A DNA stretch of 64,000 nt from NCBI GenBank assembly GCA_017461585.1, contig JAFTYM010000011.1, forward strand, positions 1-64,000. Reading direction: 5' to 3'. The first letter of the stretch is position 1. Every line of letters begins with the position of its first letter. Source of the stretch: Oscillospiraceae bacterium (lineage in GTDB: Bacteria > Bacillota > Clostridia > Oscillospirales > Oscillospiraceae). Below, one piece after another: positions 17,781-28,827 of this stretch. The notes under the pieces were generated by a model. It saw nothing but the letters and a program-made list of their open reading frames with translations. It was not told the DNA's origin and searched no databases. Both the position numbers and the translations under genes were made by a program.

Positions 17781-19712
17781 ATGTCAGATATTTCAGAGAA
17801 GATCACACAGGAATATGACGCGTCGCAGATTCAGGTTCTCGAAGGACTTGAAGCTGTCAGAATGCGTCCCGGTATGTATATAGGTTCTACCTCTGCTTCC
17901 GGTCTGCACCATCTTGTTTATGAGATCGTGGATAACTCTATCGACGAAGCTCTTGCAGGATACTGTACAGAGATAACCGTCACTATTGATGAAGGTGACG
18001 TTATTTCCGTAACAGATAACGGACGAGGAATTCCTGTTGATATTCAGGCTCAGACAGGAAAGAGTGCTCTTGAGGTTGTATTTACCGTTCTTCATGCAGG
18101 CGGTAAGTTCGGCGGCGGCGGTTATAAAGTCTCCGGCGGTCTCCACGGCGTTGGTGCATCTGTTGTTAATGCCCTTTCAGAGTGGCTGGTAGTCCATGTA
18201 CATAAGGACGGCAAAATTCATGAGATGAAGTTCTCCCGCGGTGATATCACTCAGGGAATAACAGTTATAGGCGAGACAGAACGTACAGGTACAACTGTAA
18301 CCTTTAAGCCAGATCCACTCATGTTTGATGAGACAGTATATAACTACGACACTCTCTTTACACGCATGCGTGAGCAGGCATTTCTTAACGCAGGACTTAA
18401 GATAAGCACTATCGACAAGCGTCCCGGTAAAGAATGTGTTCACGAAATGTGTTATGAGGGCGGTATTCGTGAGTTTGTATCTTTCCTCAATAAAAACAAG
18501 ATACCTCTTCATGAAGAAGTTATCTATATGAAGGGCGAAAAGACAGATTCTGAGGCTGAGATAGCTCTTCAGTATAATGACGGATATAACTCTACTATCG
18601 TTTCATTTGCAAACAATATCCATACCCCCGAAGGCGGTATGCATGAGACAGGCTTTAAGATGGCACTTACCCGTGTTCTCAACGCTTACGGTACAAAATC
18701 CGGTGCTCTTAAGGGCGAGGACAAGGTAACAGGCGATGACTGTCTTGAAGGTATTACTGCGATCATCTCCGTTAAGCTCACAGAGCCCCAGTTTGAGGGA
18801 CAGACTAAGGCAAAGCTGGGCAACAGCGAGATGCGTACTTTGGTTAACAACGTAGTTTCCGATAAGCTTGAACAGTTCTTTGAGGAAAATCCAAATGTTG
18901 CCAAGACAATTATCGAAAAAGCCATTATGGCAAGCAAGGCAAGAGAAGCAGCACGTAAGGCAAGAGAGTCTGTAAGACGAAAGACAGGTCTTGAGTCAGG
19001 ACAGATGCCCGACAAGCTTCAGGACTGCAACGAGCGCGATCCGTCTCTCTGTGAGATTTACATCGTTGAGGGTGACTCTGCTGCAGGCTCTGCCATCCAG
19101 GGCAGAGACAGCCGTTTCCAGGCTATCCTTGCAATGTGGGGTAAGATGCTCAACGTTGAAAAGGCAAGAGCAGATAAAATTTACGGCAACGATAAGCTCT
19201 ATCCCCTTATTGTTGCACTTGGTGCAGGTATCGGTGAAGAATTTAACATCGAAAAGCTGCGTTATCACAAGATAATCATCATGGCCGATGCCGACGTTGA
19301 CGGAAGCCATATCAGAACTCTCCTTCTGACATTCTTCTTCCGCTATATGCGTCCTCTTATTGAGCATGGCTATGTTTACTCTGCCGTTCCCCCTCTTTAC
19401 AAGCTGAAGAGAGGTAAGCAGCAGCGCGTTGCTTACTCCGATGCAGAGCGTGATGCAATCTCTGCAGAAATGCGTGAGGATAATGCCAACGCAAAGATTG
19501 AAATTTCACGCTTCAAGGGTCTCGGTGAGATGAACCCTGATGAGCTTTGGGAGACAACAATGGATCCTGAAAGACGTACTCTGCGCCGCATTACACTTGA
19601 TGATGCGCTTAAGGCAGATGAAATTTTCACTATCCTTATGGGTGAAGAGGTTGAACCTCGCCGTGCCTGGATAGAAGAAAACGCAAAATACGTCGTAAAT
19701 CTTGATATATAG
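17781..19712 (+). CDS. gyrB: DNA gyrase subunit B
   Basis: ATPase subunit of gyrase, 643 residues from ATG 17781 (AGGGG about eight bases upstream; TTG three bases earlier is less likely). The GHKL ATPase site shows '[19 protein letters not shown]', '[15 protein letters not shown]' and 'DNGRGIPVD'. The TOPRIM part has '[14 protein letters not shown]' and the metal-binding 'DADVDG'. It is followed 13 bases later by gyrA. Confidence 0.97.
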   Translation: MSDISEKITQEYDASQIQVLEGLEAVRMRPGMYIGSTSASGLHHLVYEIVDNSIDEALAGYCTEITVTIDEGDVISVTDNGRGIPVDIQAQTGKSALEVVFTVLHAGGKFGGGGYKVSGGLHGVGASVVNALSEWLVVHVHKDGKIHEMKFSRGDITQGITVIGETERTGTTVTFKPDPLMFDETVYNYDTLFTRMREQAFLNAGLKISTIDKRPGKECVHEMCYEGGIREFVSFLNKNKIPLHEEVIYMKGEKTDSEAEIALQYNDGYNSTIVSFANNIHTPEGGMHETGFKMALTRVLNAYGTKSGALKGEDKVTGDDCLEGITAIISVKLTEPQFEGQTKAKLGNSEMRTLVNNVVSDKLEQFFEENPNVAKTIIEKAIMASKAREAARKARESVRRKTGLESGQMPDKLQDCNERDPSLCEIYIVEGDSAAGSAIQGRDSRFQAILAMWGKMLNVEKARADKIYGNDKLYPLIVALGAGIGEEFNIEKLRYHKIIIMADADVDGSHIRTLLLTFFFRYMRPLIEHGYVYSAVPPLYKLKRGKQQRVAYSDAERDAISAEMREDNANAKIEISRFKGLGEMNPDELWETTMDPERRTLRRITLDDALKADEIFTILMGEEVEPRRAWIEENAKYVVNLDI

Positions 19713-19725
19713 GAGGTGAGGTCAC

Positions 19726-22254
19726 ATGGCTCATAACAGAAACTATAAACCTGAGGACATTGCGTTCCCTAATCAGCACATTACAGAGTCTGAGCTTGTC
19801 AGCGAAATGCAGACCAGCTACATAGACTATGCGATGTCAGTCATCGTCGGCCGTGCACTTCCCGACGTTCGTGACGGCTTAAAGCCCGTTCACAGACGTA
19901 TCCTCTACGCAATGTACGAGGAGAACCTTACAAGTGACAAGCCCTATAAAAAATCCGCTACCTGCGTCGGTGAGGTTTTGGGTAAATTCCATCCCCATGG
20001 CGACTCATCAGTTTACGACGCAATGGTAAGACTTGCGCAGGATTTCTCCATGCGCTATATGCTGGTAGACGGTCACGGTAACTTCGGTAGTGTTGACGGT
20101 GACCCCCCTGCTGCTTACCGTTATACAGAAGCACGTCTTTCCAAGATCTCAGATCAGATGCTTCGCGACATCGACAAAGATACTGTAGACTGGGATCCCA
20201 ACTTCGACGAGAGCACAAAAGAACCCCGTGTTCTCCCCAGCAGATTCCCTAACCTTCTGGTAAACGGCTCTTCCGGTATTGCCGTCGGTATGGCAACAAA
20301 CATTCCGCCTCATAACCTTGCTGAGGTTATTGATGCCTGTGTTTGTGTTCTGGATAATCCCGAGGCAACACTTTCCGACCTGATGGAGCATATTCATGGT
20401 CCTGACTTCCCCACTAAGGGTATCATCATGGGAAGAAGCGGTATCCGCAAGGCATATGCAACAGGACGAGGCAAGGTAGTTGTACGTGCCCGCACAGAAT
20501 TTGAAGAGTTTGGCCGTGATCACCGCACAAGAATTATCGTAAATGAGCTGCCTTATCAGGTAAACAAGCGTCAGCTTATCAAAAATATCGCAGATCAGGT
20601 AAAGGATAAGCGTATTGAGGGTATTTCCGACCTGCGAGATGAGACAGACCGTAACGGTATGCGTATCGTTATCGAGCTTAAGCGCGATGCCAATGCTCAG
20701 GTAGTTTTAAACAAGCTGTTCACACAGACACAGCTTCAGTCCAACTTCTCCATTATCATGCTGGCTCTGGTACAGGATCAGACTCAGCCCCGTGTTCTCT
20801 CTCTGAGAAACATTCTGGACGAGTATCTCTCTTTCCAGGAGCAGATAATTATCCGCCGCACAAAGTTTGACCTTAAGAAGGCACAGGAGAGAGCACATCT
20901 CCTGCAGGGTCTTATTATAGCTCAGGATAACATCGACGAGGTTATCCATATTATCCGCACAAGCTATGACGAGGCTAAGGACCGCCTCATGGAGCGTTTC
21001 GGACTTGATGATATACAGGCTCAGGCTATTCTCGATATGCGCCTGAAAGCTCTTCAGGGACTTGAAAGAGAGAAATTAGAGGCAGAATATGCCGAGCTTC
21101 AGGAGAGAATCAAGTATTATAACGATCTTCTCGCTTCTGAAGAGATGCGTAAAGAGGTTCTCAAAACAGAGCTTATTGCTATCCGCGACAAGTTCGGCGA
21201 CAAGCGCAGAACAGAGATCCAGGATGTTGAGGATGAGATAGACATTGAAGACCTTATCGAAGAGGAAGACTGTGTCTATACAATGACCCACGGCGGATAT
21301 ATCAAGCGCACACCTGAGACAGAGTACTCTGCCCAAAAACGCGGCGGTAAGGGTATCCGCGCTATGGCAACAAGAGATGAAGATTTTGTAGACACTCTGT
21401 TTACAGCTTCAACTCATGACTATATCCTTTTCTTTACAAACTACGGCCGTGTTTATAAGAAGAAGGGCTATAACATACCCGAGGCAGGCAGAAATGCAAG
21501 AGGTACAAATATCGTAAACATTCTGCCCCTGCAGCCCGGTGAGATGGTCTCCTCCATGATCCGTATGACAAGTCTTGAAGAGACTATGGAAGCTTCCGAT
21601 ACATTTATCGTTCTCGCAACTCGAAACGGTACAGTTAAGCGTATGGAAATGAGCGCTCTTAAAAATATTCGTTCCAGCGGTATCAGAGCGATAACGTTGG
21701 ATGAGGGCGATGAGCTTATTTCCGTTCTCCATACAGACGGCAGTAAGCTTGTTCTCATCGCAACTCATGACGGTATGGGTATCTGCTTCGATGAAGACGA
21801 TATGCGTCCCATGGGCAGAAATGCAGCAGGTGTCCGCGGTATTAAGCTCCGTGAGGGTGACTACTGTATCGGCGCTGCCATTGCAGATATGGACAAGACA
21901 GTTCTGTCTGTAACTGAAAACGGCTATGGTAAGAGAACTCCTGTTGTTGAATACCTGCGCGGTACAGATGAAAAATCTGCACAGAGCCGCGGCGGTTACG
22001 GCGTAAAGAACTACAACGTAACCGATAAGACAGGTCCTGTTGCAGGTATAAAGGTAGTTGAGGACGATATTGACGTTCTCCTCGTTTCCGATGACGGCAC
22101 GATTATCCGTATGGCTGTAGATGATATCAGCACATATAAGCGCGATACACAGGGTGTTCGCCTTATGCGTGTTGCTGAAGGTTCAAGAGTTATCTCTATC
22201 GCTCTCATGTTTAAGCATGAAGAGAATGAAGAGGCAGAGCCTGCGGCAGAATGA
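19726..22254 (+). CDS. gyrA: DNA gyrase subunit A
   Basis: Breakage-reunion subunit, 842 residues. The active-site tyrosine lies in '[11 protein letters not shown]' (about 125-135). The quinolone-resistance region reads '[20 protein letters not shown]', keeping the Ser and Asp positions usual for susceptible enzymes. The C-terminal beta-pinwheel has the GyrA box 'QKRGGKG', which separates it from a topoisomerase IV subunit. AGGAGGTGA gives a strong start. It overlaps rnhA by four bases. Confidence 0.97.
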   Translation: MAHNRNYKPEDIAFPNQHITESELVSEMQTSYIDYAMSVIVGRALPDVRDGLKPVHRRILYAMYEENLTSDKPYKKSATCVGEVLGKFHPHGDSSVYDAMVRLAQDFSMRYMLVDGHGNFGSVDGDPPAAYRYTEARLSKISDQMLRDIDKDTVDWDPNFDESTKEPRVLPSRFPNLLVNGSSGIAVGMATNIPPHNLAEVIDACVCVLDNPEATLSDLMEHIHGPDFPTKGIIMGRSGIRKAYATGRGKVVVRARTEFEEFGRDHRTRIIVNELPYQVNKRQLIKNIADQVKDKRIEGISDLRDETDRNGMRIVIELKRDANAQVVLNKLFTQTQLQSNFSIIMLALVQDQTQPRVLSLRNILDEYLSFQEQIIIRRTKFDLKKAQERAHLLQGLIIAQDNIDEVIHIIRTSYDEAKDRLMERFGLDDIQAQAILDMRLKALQGLEREKLEAEYAELQERIKYYNDLLASEEMRKEVLKTELIAIRDKFGDKRRTEIQDVEDEIDIEDLIEEEDCVYTMTHGGYIKRTPETEYSAQKRGGKGIRAMATRDEDFVDTLFTASTHDYILFFTNYGRVYKKKGYNIPEAGRNARGTNIVNILPLQPGEMVSSMIRMTSLEETMEASDTFIVLATRNGTVKRMEMSALKNIRSSGIRAITLDEGDELISVLHTDGSKLVLIATHDGMGICFDEDDMRPMGRNAAGVRGIKLREGDYCIGAAIADMDKTVLSVTENGYGKRTPVVEYLRGTDEKSAQSRGGYGVKNYNVTDKTGPVAGIKVVEDDIDVLLVSDDGTIIRMAVDDISTYKRDTQGVRLMRVAEGSRVISIALMFKHEENEEAEPAAE

Positions 22255-22685
22255 AAAAAGTCATAATCTATACTGACGGAGCCTGCAGCGGAAATCCCGG
22301 GCCGGGCGGCTGGGGTGCCATACTGAAATACGGTGAAAAAATGAAAGAAATGTCCGGCGGCGAAGCCGAGACGACCAATAACCGTATGGAGCTTACAGGT
22401 GTTATTGCTTCCCTTTCAGCTTTAAAAGAACCCTGCGAGGTTACTTTGTATACAGATTCTCAGTATATAGTAAACGCAATAAACGAGGGTTGGCTTAAAT
22501 CATGGATAGCCAAGGGCTGGAAGAGAAAGACAGGCCCTGTCAAAAACCCTGACCTGTGGCAGAAAGTCTATGATCTTCTGCAGATACACATGGTTGAGTT
22601 TGTATGGGTAAAGGGACATGCCGAAAACCCCTATAACAACCGCTGTGATGAGATGGCTGTTGCTGAAAGCCATAAGTTTAAATAA
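22251..22685 (+). CDS. rnhA: Ribonuclease HI
   Basis: Removes RNA from RNA-DNA hybrids, 144 residues. The catalytic acids are visible: Asp in '[17 protein letters not shown]', Glu in 'TNNRMELTG', Asp in '[12 protein letters not shown]', and the C-terminal His/Asp ('[17 protein letters not shown]'). The ATG overlaps the gyrA stop (ATGA), making it the last gene of the gyrase operon; a strong terminator follows. Confidence 0.96.
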   Translation: MKKVIIYTDGACSGNPGPGGWGAILKYGEKMKEMSGGEAETTNNRMELTGVIASLSALKEPCEVTLYTDSQYIVNAINEGWLKSWIAKGWKRKTGPVKNPDLWQKVYDLLQIHMVEFVWVKGHAENPYNNRCDEMAVAESHKFK

Positions 22686-22688
22686 GTA

Positions 22689-22724
22689 AAAAGAGCCGAG
22701 TCCATTAATGGATTCGGCTCTTTT
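22689..22724 (+). terminator. Terminator of the gyrB-gyrA-rnhA transcript
   Basis: Stem AAAAGAGCCGA-GTCCAT / ATGGAT-TCGGCTCTTTT around TA, with one G-T wobble. It has a T-tail and can act on both strands. Confidence 0.9.
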
Positions 22725-22754
22725 AATTTTAGCTGTATTTAACGAAAAATTAAC

Positions 22755-22782
22755 TTTACTTTAAATATCTGTCTGCTATAAT
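22755..22782 (+). promoter_or_regulatory. Sigma-A promoter of the small exporter gene
   Basis: TTTACT at 22755-22760, a 16-base spacer and TATAAT at 22777-22782, about 40 bases before the GTG start. Confidence 0.65.
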
Positions 22783-22820
22783 CAAATGTACTATGCAAAA
22801 TAAGTCGGAGGTATCCCCTA

Positions 22821-23291
22821 GTGTGGAATTCAGTCGGCGGGAAGATTTTGATGACCATTCTCATCTCAATGGTCCCTGTTATAGAGCTGCGCGGTGCAAT
22901 ACCGATTGCAACAGCCCATGGACTTAACTTTTGGGTCGCAATTGTCTGCGCTATAATAGGAAATCTTATTCCTGTTCCTTTTATTATAATTTTTATAAGA
23001 AAAATCTTTGCTCTTATGCGTAAATGGAGCCCAAAGCTTGATAAGGTAGTCACAAAGCTTGAGGATAGAGCCCACAAAAAGTCTGATGTTGTTTTAAAGT
23101 ACGCTTTTTGGGGTCTTGCCATTCTTGTAGCTATTCCTCTTCCGGGAACAGGTGCTTGGACAGGCGCTCTGGTTGCGGCAATGCTTAATATGCGTCTGAG
23201 TAAAGCATTCCCTGCAATTGTTCTCGGCGTTGTTGGAGCGGCGATAATAGTCTCAGTTGTTACATACGGCGGAATTTTAATATTCACATAA
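22821..23291 (+). CDS. Small multidrug-export-like membrane protein (COG2426 type)
   Basis: Integral membrane protein of 156 residues starting at GTG 22821 after CGGAGG. Hydrophobic segments: about 8-28, 38-58 ('FWVAIVCAIIGNLIPVPFIIIFI'), 93-120 and 130-155. The motif 'ISMVPVIELRGAIPIATAHG' and the 'PLPGTGAWTGAL' loop mark the COG2426 family, often labelled small multi-drug export protein on thin evidence. It is monocistronic, with its own promoter and terminator. The transported substrate is unknown. Confidence 0.8.
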   Translation: MWNSVGGKILMTILISMVPVIELRGAIPIATAHGLNFWVAIVCAIIGNLIPVPFIIIFIRKIFALMRKWSPKLDKVVTKLEDRAHKKSDVVLKYAFWGLAILVAIPLPGTGAWTGALVAAMLNMRLSKAFPAIVLGVVGAAIIVSVVTYGGILIFT

Positions 23292-23324
23292 AAAACCTGA
23301 AATCGTAATGATTTCAGGTTTTTT
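23290..23324 (+). terminator. Terminator after the small exporter gene
   Basis: Perfect 15-base stem AAAAAACCTGAAATC / GATTTCAGGTTTTTT with a five-base loop. It begins at the stop codon and ends in a T-run. Confidence 0.9.
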
Positions 23325-23502
23325 GTATCATAGCCTCGCTTGAGTTTCAGCCGTACAGCTGAAATAAAATGTAATATATTTTTTGTACGGGCGTGTACCG
23401 GACAAAAAATTCTTCTCGGCTTGCAAACGTGCAGCTTGGCTGTGCGCTGCAGCAAGCCGTAAAAGCTCATTAAAAACCCAAAAGGTTTTTAATGAAGATA
23501 TT
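23325..23502. repeat. Convergent intergenic region with three stem-loops
   Basis: No gene is seen between the exporter and mreB. Three inverted repeats follow each other: TTTCAGC/GCTGAAA-type near 23343-23362; a long GC-rich one at 23417-23459 (CGGCTTGC/GCAAGCCG with inner TGCAGC/GCTGCA); and CATTAAAAACC/GGTTTTTAATG at 23468-23494, the probable terminator of the leftward mreB gene. The middle one has no assigned role. Confidence 0.6.
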
Positions 23503-24534
23503 TTAGCCTTTGAGCTGTTTTCTTCTTGAAATGTTTAATGTGCCCTCGTGCATATCGCCGATCCATGCAAGGGATTTTGCAAGACCAAAGGCAACACAGA
23601 GCTCAGCATCGTCTGCTATGCGTGTAGGGATATTTGTACGGCTCTCGATAAGACGGTCAAAGCCCCAGATAAGGCTGCCGCCGCCTGTTAAAACGATACC
23701 GTTCTGTGAAATATCTGCAACAAGCTCGGGAGGAGTTGTCTCAAGAACATGGAGAATAGTCTCGATGATTCTCTCAGAAACCTCTTCAAAAGCCTCAAGC
23801 ATCTCGGTAGAGCTGCAGGTGACAACTCTGGGAAGGCCTGTCATAAGGCATCTGCCCTTGATTTCAACGGCGAGAACGTCGGGTCTTGGGAATACGCAGC
23901 CAATCTGACGCTTAAGCTCTTCGGCTGTTGCTTCGCCGATAAGGATGTTGTGCTTTCTGCGGATGTAACGGATGATAGCTTCGTTGAAAGAGTCGCCTGC
24001 TATTTTAATGGAGTCAGACTCTACAACGCCATTGAGAGAAAGCACCGCAACGTCGGTAGTACCGCCGCCGATGTCTATTACCATGTGACCGTCGGGATTG
24101 GAAATGTCAATACCTGCACCGAGGGCAGCTGCCATGGGAGCCTCCATAAGATAAACCTTACGGGCACCGGCCTCCATGCCTGCGTCGATAACTGCGCGCT
24201 CTTCAACCTCAGAAATGCCCGAGGGAACAGAGATTATGATACGGGGCTTGAGAAGGCTGAATGATGTAACCTTTTTAACAAGTTCTCGCAGCATACGCTC
24301 AGTCATGTCATAGTCGGAGATAACGCCTGCCTTCATAGGCTGAATGGCGACAATATTGCCGGGGGTACGTCCCAGCATACGCTGTGCTGCCATGCCTATT
24401 TTGAGGAGACGGCCTGTATTTTTATCCATAGCAACAACAGAGGGCTCTCGCAGGAGAACTCCCTTTGATTTTGCAGAGAGAAGTACAGAAGTTGTACCGA
24501 GGTCTATGGCAAGGTCACGACCGAAAATCATCAT
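23503..24534 (-). CDS. Rod-shape-determining actin-like protein MreB (MreB/Mbl family)
   Basis: Bacterial actin that guides cell-wall synthesis, 343 residues. Actin-fold phosphate loops are visible: 'AIDLGTTSVLL' near the N terminus and 'VIDIGGGTTDVAVLS' (about 156-170), plus 'LTGGGSLIWGFD' near the C terminus. The N-terminal 'MMIFGRDLAIDLGTT' is MreB-like. No mreC/mreD follows, so it may be an mbl or mreBH-type paralogue. It is transcribed leftward, the first of the head-on block. Confidence 0.92.
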   Translation of the reverse strand: MMIFGRDLAIDLGTTSVLLSAKSKGVLLREPSVVAMDKNTGRLLKIGMAAQRMLGRTPGNIVAIQPMKAGVISDYDMTERMLRELVKKVTSFSLLKPRIIISVPSGISEVEERAVIDAGMEAGARKVYLMEAPMAAALGAGIDISNPDGHMVIDIGGGTTDVAVLSLNGVVESDSIKIAGDSFNEAIIRYIRRKHNILIGEATAEELKRQIGCVFPRPDVLAVEIKGRCLMTGLPRVVTCSSTEMLEAFEEVSERIIETILHVLETTPPELVADISQNGIVLTGGGSLIWGFDRLIESRTNIPTRIADDAELCVAFGLAKSLAWIGDMHEGTLNISRRKQLKG

Positions 24535-24611
24535 AAGTAAAACTCCAATCTAAAATCAGATAAAGGGAAATGATCGTCTAGTGGATTATGGGCATAAAAC
24601 TGTTAAAGTAT

Positions 24612-26822
24612 TCAAACTACTTGTGACTCCATCACCAAACGGGCACGAAGTCCGCTGTAGCGGCGGGTACGGCGGTCATTGGCGACCATTCTTGCGATGA
24701 CGCCATCGTCGCCCACGATTATAAGCAGCTTTTTCGCACGGGTAACTGCGGTGTAGAGCACGCTTCTCACCTGAAGCTGAGGTGCGCTGTCCACAGCGGC
24801 TAAAATCACGGCGCCGTATTCGCTGCCCTGAGATTTGTGTACTGTCATGGCGTATGCAGGCTCAAGCTCATTAATCTGCTCGTAAAGATACTCAACGCGT
24901 TTGTCGTCATACTCGACAGTTACTATTTCGCGCTGATAATCAATAGCCGAAATAACACCTACATCGCCGTTGAAAACTCCGGTTCCCTGATGAAGTCCGT
25001 CCAAAGTTTTCCACATTATATCATAATTGTTGCGTATTTGCATTACTTTATCGCCTTCACGATAGAGAAAATCACCGTATTCTTTCTCTTTTTTGCCGTC
25101 TGTTAAGGGATTTAAGGCATTTTGCAGAAGTTTGTTGAGATTTTGTGTGCCAAGCTCATGACGGCGTGTTGGTGAAAGGACTTGAATTTCAGAAGGGGGA
25201 ATTCCCATATTTTTGGGAAGACGCTCTGTGCAAAGGGAGATTATGGTGTCCGCTGCACGCTGATTATCTGTGCGTTTGAGGAAAAAGAAATCTCCGTTTG
25301 AATTTTTAAGGTCGGGCATGGTACCGCTGTTTATCATGTGGGCAGAACGGACGATCTTACTCTCCTGCGCCTGACGGAAAATCTCCGTTAAGCGGACGGT
25401 GTTTATAACCTCACTTCTAATTATGTCGGAAAATACATTTCCGGGACCGACGGAGGGGAGCTGATCTGCGTCGCCTACCATAACAAGGCGGCATCCCGGT
25501 TTTAATGCACGCAGGAGACTTGCCATAAGGTTAATATCAATCATGGAAGACTCATCAACGATTACTGCGTCGGTTTCAAGCGGATTGTCAACACCGTGTT
25601 CAAATGTAAGCTCACCGTTTTCACCCATCATTGCGCCCAAAAGGCGATGAATTGTGGCGGCATCACGATTACAGACCTCGCTCATGCGCTTTGCGGCTCT
25701 GCCCGTAGGTGCACAAAGGGTGGTGTCAAGACCGAGCATATCAAAAAGAGCTAAAATTGCCCTTACAGATGTGGTTTTACCTGTGCCCGGTCCGCCTGTG
25801 AGAACAAGTACAGGATTTGATGCAGCAAGTGCAACGGCTTTGCGCTGTCCTTCAGAATATGTAACTCCCTGCTCGCGCTCCACCCTGTTTATAAGGTTTT
25901 CGGCATTTTCATAGCTGAAAGCAGTATTTGAAGCCATATCGGAAATGCGCTTTGCGGTGTATAATTCCGCGTCAAAAATATCGTAGAGGTAGCAGGCATC
26001 CTGCCCTGCAACTTCGCACCGCACAATGTGCCCCGTTTCGCACAGAACTTCAAGAGCTTCTTTTGCAACATCCTCACCTGCTTCAATGAGCTGGTTCGTC
26101 GCTGCGATAAGCTTGGAGTACGGCAAAAACGTGTGACCGTTGTTAAGGTTGTGTGACAGCTCGAACATAACCGCCGCCTCAACTCTCTGGGGGCAGTCGC
26201 CTTCAAATCCCATTTCAAGAGCCATGGCATCTGCCTCAAAAAATTCTGCGCCGAATTCGATGAGGATATATGGATTATCACGGACGGCATCAACAGCAAT
26301 ATCGCCAAGCTGATGATAAAGCTGTATCGCAACATAGGGCTTTATGCCGTATTGTGACAAAAACTCCATAAGGCGGCGCAGAGAGACCTGTCTGCGGAAG
26401 GATGTGCTGATTTCGCGAGCCTTTTTTTCCGATATTCCGCGTATTTCAGCCAGTTTTTCGGGGTGGTTTTCTATTATATCCAAGGTCTCATCACCAAACC
26501 TGTCTACAATGTCTTTAGCTTTAGAGGGACCGATGTGCTTAATTGAGCCTGTGGCAAGATATCTGAAAATTGCCGCAGAACCCACGGGCATACGTCTTTG
26601 TGCCCATTCTGCCTTAAACTGTTCGCCGTATGACGGATGGATTATCCATTTCCCCTTTAAGACAAGATCCTCGCCCGGAGATATGCCCGGCATACAGCCG
26701 ACAGCGGTAACCAAACCGTCTTCAGTTTCGAGGCGCAATACGGCATAGCCGTTTTCGGGATTCTGATATATGAGCACAGCGGCGGTGCCTTCTATGGTTA
26801 AAAGACCGTTCTGCTCTTCCAT
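24612..26822 (-). CDS. recD2: ATP-dependent DNA helicase RecD2 (RecD-like)
   Basis: SF1B 5'-3' helicase, 736 residues, not part of a RecBCD complex. The N-terminal OB-like extension and helix-hairpin-helix region ('HPEKLAEIRGISEKKAREI') typical of RecD2 precede the motor. Walker A is 'LTGGPGTGKTTSVRA' (about 345-359), Walker B 'AVIVDESSMIDI', and the C-terminal UvrD-like motif 'AYAMTVHKSQGSEY'. It is the last gene of the uvrA-radC-uvrB-recD2 unit, 20 bases after uvrB. Confidence 0.94.
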   Translation of the reverse strand: MEEQNGLLTIEGTAAVLIYQNPENGYAVLRLETEDGLVTAVGCMPGISPGEDLVLKGKWIIHPSYGEQFKAEWAQRRMPVGSAAIFRYLATGSIKHIGPSKAKDIVDRFGDETLDIIENHPEKLAEIRGISEKKAREISTSFRRQVSLRRLMEFLSQYGIKPYVAIQLYHQLGDIAVDAVRDNPYILIEFGAEFFEADAMALEMGFEGDCPQRVEAAVMFELSHNLNNGHTFLPYSKLIAATNQLIEAGEDVAKEALEVLCETGHIVRCEVAGQDACYLYDIFDAELYTAKRISDMASNTAFSYENAENLINRVEREQGVTYSEGQRKAVALAASNPVLVLTGGPGTGKTTSVRAILALFDMLGLDTTLCAPTGRAAKRMSEVCNRDAATIHRLLGAMMGENGELTFEHGVDNPLETDAVIVDESSMIDINLMASLLRALKPGCRLVMVGDADQLPSVGPGNVFSDIIRSEVINTVRLTEIFRQAQESKIVRSAHMINSGTMPDLKNSNGDFFFLKRTDNQRAADTIISLCTERLPKNMGIPPSEIQVLSPTRRHELGTQNLNKLLQNALNPLTDGKKEKEYGDFLYREGDKVMQIRNNYDIMWKTLDGLHQGTGVFNGDVGVISAIDYQREIVTVEYDDKRVEYLYEQINELEPAYAMTVHKSQGSEYGAVILAAVDSAPQLQVRSVLYTAVTRAKKLLIIVGDDGVIARMVANDRRTRRYSGLRARLVMESQVV

Positions 26823-26842
26823 CTCGGCTATGCCTCCTTTCT

Positions 26843-28810
26843 TTACTGACCTTCCCCGCGCAGCTTGATTATCTTATCGCGCAATGCTGCGGCAACCTCA
26901 AATTCAAGCATTCTTGCTGCCTCTTTCATCTGCTTTTCAAGCTTTGCAATAGCTTCGTCTCGCTCTTTGCGAGTCATCTTAACGCCGGACTCAAACTTGG
27001 CGGTGGATTTGTCACCTGAGATTTCAATAATATCACGGACGCCCTTAACGATAGTCTTGGGAACTATACCGTTTTCTTCATTATATTTCTGCTGTTTTGC
27101 GCGTCTGCGCTCTGTCTCGTCAATGGCGGCGCGCATACTGGGAGTAATTTTGTCAGCGTACATGATAACGACGCCTTCGGCATTTCGTGCAGCACGGCCG
27201 ACAGTCTGAATAAGAGAGGTCTCACTTCGCAGGAAACCTTCTTTATCGGCATCAAGTATGGCGACAAGGGAGACTTCGGGAAGGTCAAGACCTTCACGTA
27301 AAAGGTTGATGCCGACGAGGACATCAAATTCACCGAGACGCAGGTCACGGATTATTTCCATACGCTCAATTGCTCCGATATCGTGGTGCATATATCGTAC
27401 TTTGATGCCCGATGTGGTTAGGTATTCCGTAAGATCCTCTGCCATTTTCTTTGTGAGAGTTGTTACGAGAACGCGCTGCTGCTTTTTTGTGCGCAGCTTG
27501 ATCTCGTCTATAAGATCGTCTATCTGTCCCTCTACGGGGCGGACAATGATCTCCGGGTCTAAAAGTCCCGTAGGACGGATTATCTGCTCTGCGATCTGAG
27601 AAGAGCGGCTGCGCTCATACTCTGAAGGTGTTGCGGATACGTAGATAACCTGATTTATACGCTCGTTGAATTCATCAAAGGTAAGAGGGCGGTTGTCAAA
27701 AGCAGAGGGCAGACGGAAACCGTATTCCACAAGGGTCTCCTTTCGCGCTCTGTCGCCTGCGTACATTGCCCTTACCTGCGGAAGTGTGACGTGGCTTTCG
27801 TCTATGAACATGACAAAATCATCGGGAAGATAGTCTAAAAGTGTCATAGGTGCACTTCCCGGTTCTCTGCCTGAGATGACTCTGGAGTAGTTTTCAATAC
27901 CTGAGCAGTAACCTATCTCGCGCATCATCTCAATATCAAACATTGTTCGCTGGTGGATGCGCTGAGCTTCTAAAAGCTTATTGTTTGCCTCAAAATATTC
28001 AACGCGCTCTTTCATCTCTGCCATTATCTCTTCAATGGCGCGTTCCATTTTTTCGGCTGTGGTTACATAGTGAGACGCAGGATAGATGGCAACATGGGAG
28101 ATATTGTTTGTTACCTGTCCTGTAACTGTGTTGATTTCGCTTATTCTGTCTATCTCGTCACCGAAAAACTCAACACGGACAGCTTTTCCGTGGGCATAGG
28201 CAGGATAAATCTCAACTGTGTCGCCCCTTACGCGGAACATGTTTCGGTCAAATGCCATGTCGTTACGCTCATAGCGTATCTCAACCAGCTTTTTTAAAAG
28301 CTCATCGCGGTCACGTGTCTGACCGACTCTGAGAGAGATGACCATGTTTGCGTAGTCAATGGGGTCGCCAAGACCGTAAATACAGCTGACAGATGCGACA
28401 ACGATGACATCACGTCTTTCGAAGAGTGATGATGTGGAGCTGTGTCGCAGACGCTCAATTTCGTCATTTATGGAGCTGTCTTTTTCGATGTATGTGTCCG
28501 TGTGGGCAATATATGCCTCGGGCTGGTAATAGTCGTAGTAACTAACAAAGTATTCTACTGCATTGTCGGGAAAGAACTCTTTAAACTCTGAACACAGCTG
28601 CGCAGCAAGAGTTTTATTGTGAGCAAGGACAATGGTAGGTCTTTGAAGCTGCTCAATGACCTTTGCCATGGTGTAGGTCTTACCGGAGCCTGTAACACCC
28701 AGCAGCGTCTGCTCTTCAAAACCCCAGTTAACGCCGTCTACCAGAGCTTTTATAGCCTCGGGCTGGTCGCCTGAGGGACTGTAATCACTTTTGACTTTAA
28801 ATTCCGGCAT
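26843..28810 (-). CDS. uvrB: Excinuclease ABC subunit B
   Basis: Damage-verification helicase of nucleotide excision repair, 655 residues. Walker A is '[14 protein letters not shown]' (about 38-51), the DNA-gripping beta-hairpin is '[11 protein letters not shown]' (about 92-102), motif VI '[14 protein letters not shown]', and the C-terminal UVR domain that contacts UvrC is '[16 protein letters not shown]'. The unusual feature is radC between it and uvrA. Confidence 0.97.
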   Translation of the reverse strand: MPEFKVKSDYSPSGDQPEAIKALVDGVNWGFEEQTLLGVTGSGKTYTMAKVIEQLQRPTIVLAHNKTLAAQLCSEFKEFFPDNAVEYFVSYYDYYQPEAYIAHTDTYIEKDSSINDEIERLRHSSTSSLFERRDVIVVASVSCIYGLGDPIDYANMVISLRVGQTRDRDELLKKLVEIRYERNDMAFDRNMFRVRGDTVEIYPAYAHGKAVRVEFFGDEIDRISEINTVTGQVTNNISHVAIYPASHYVTTAEKMERAIEEIMAEMKERVEYFEANNKLLEAQRIHQRTMFDIEMMREIGYCSGIENYSRVISGREPGSAPMTLLDYLPDDFVMFIDESHVTLPQVRAMYAGDRARKETLVEYGFRLPSAFDNRPLTFDEFNERINQVIYVSATPSEYERSRSSQIAEQIIRPTGLLDPEIIVRPVEGQIDDLIDEIKLRTKKQQRVLVTTLTKKMAEDLTEYLTTSGIKVRYMHHDIGAIERMEIIRDLRLGEFDVLVGINLLREGLDLPEVSLVAILDADKEGFLRSETSLIQTVGRAARNAEGVVIMYADKITPSMRAAIDETERRRAKQQKYNEENGIVPKTIVKGVRDIIEISGDKSTAKFESGVKMTRKERDEAIAKLEKQMKEAARMLEFEVAAALRDKIIKLRGEGQ

Positions 28811-28827
28811 ACCTGCACCTCCTTATG

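Noticed and set aside
23390..23425. A possible third copy of the palindromic element (GGGCGTGTACCGGACAAAAAA resembles the element end).
   Set aside because: The likeness covers only about 20 bases; the inner sequence and central stem differ from both real copies.
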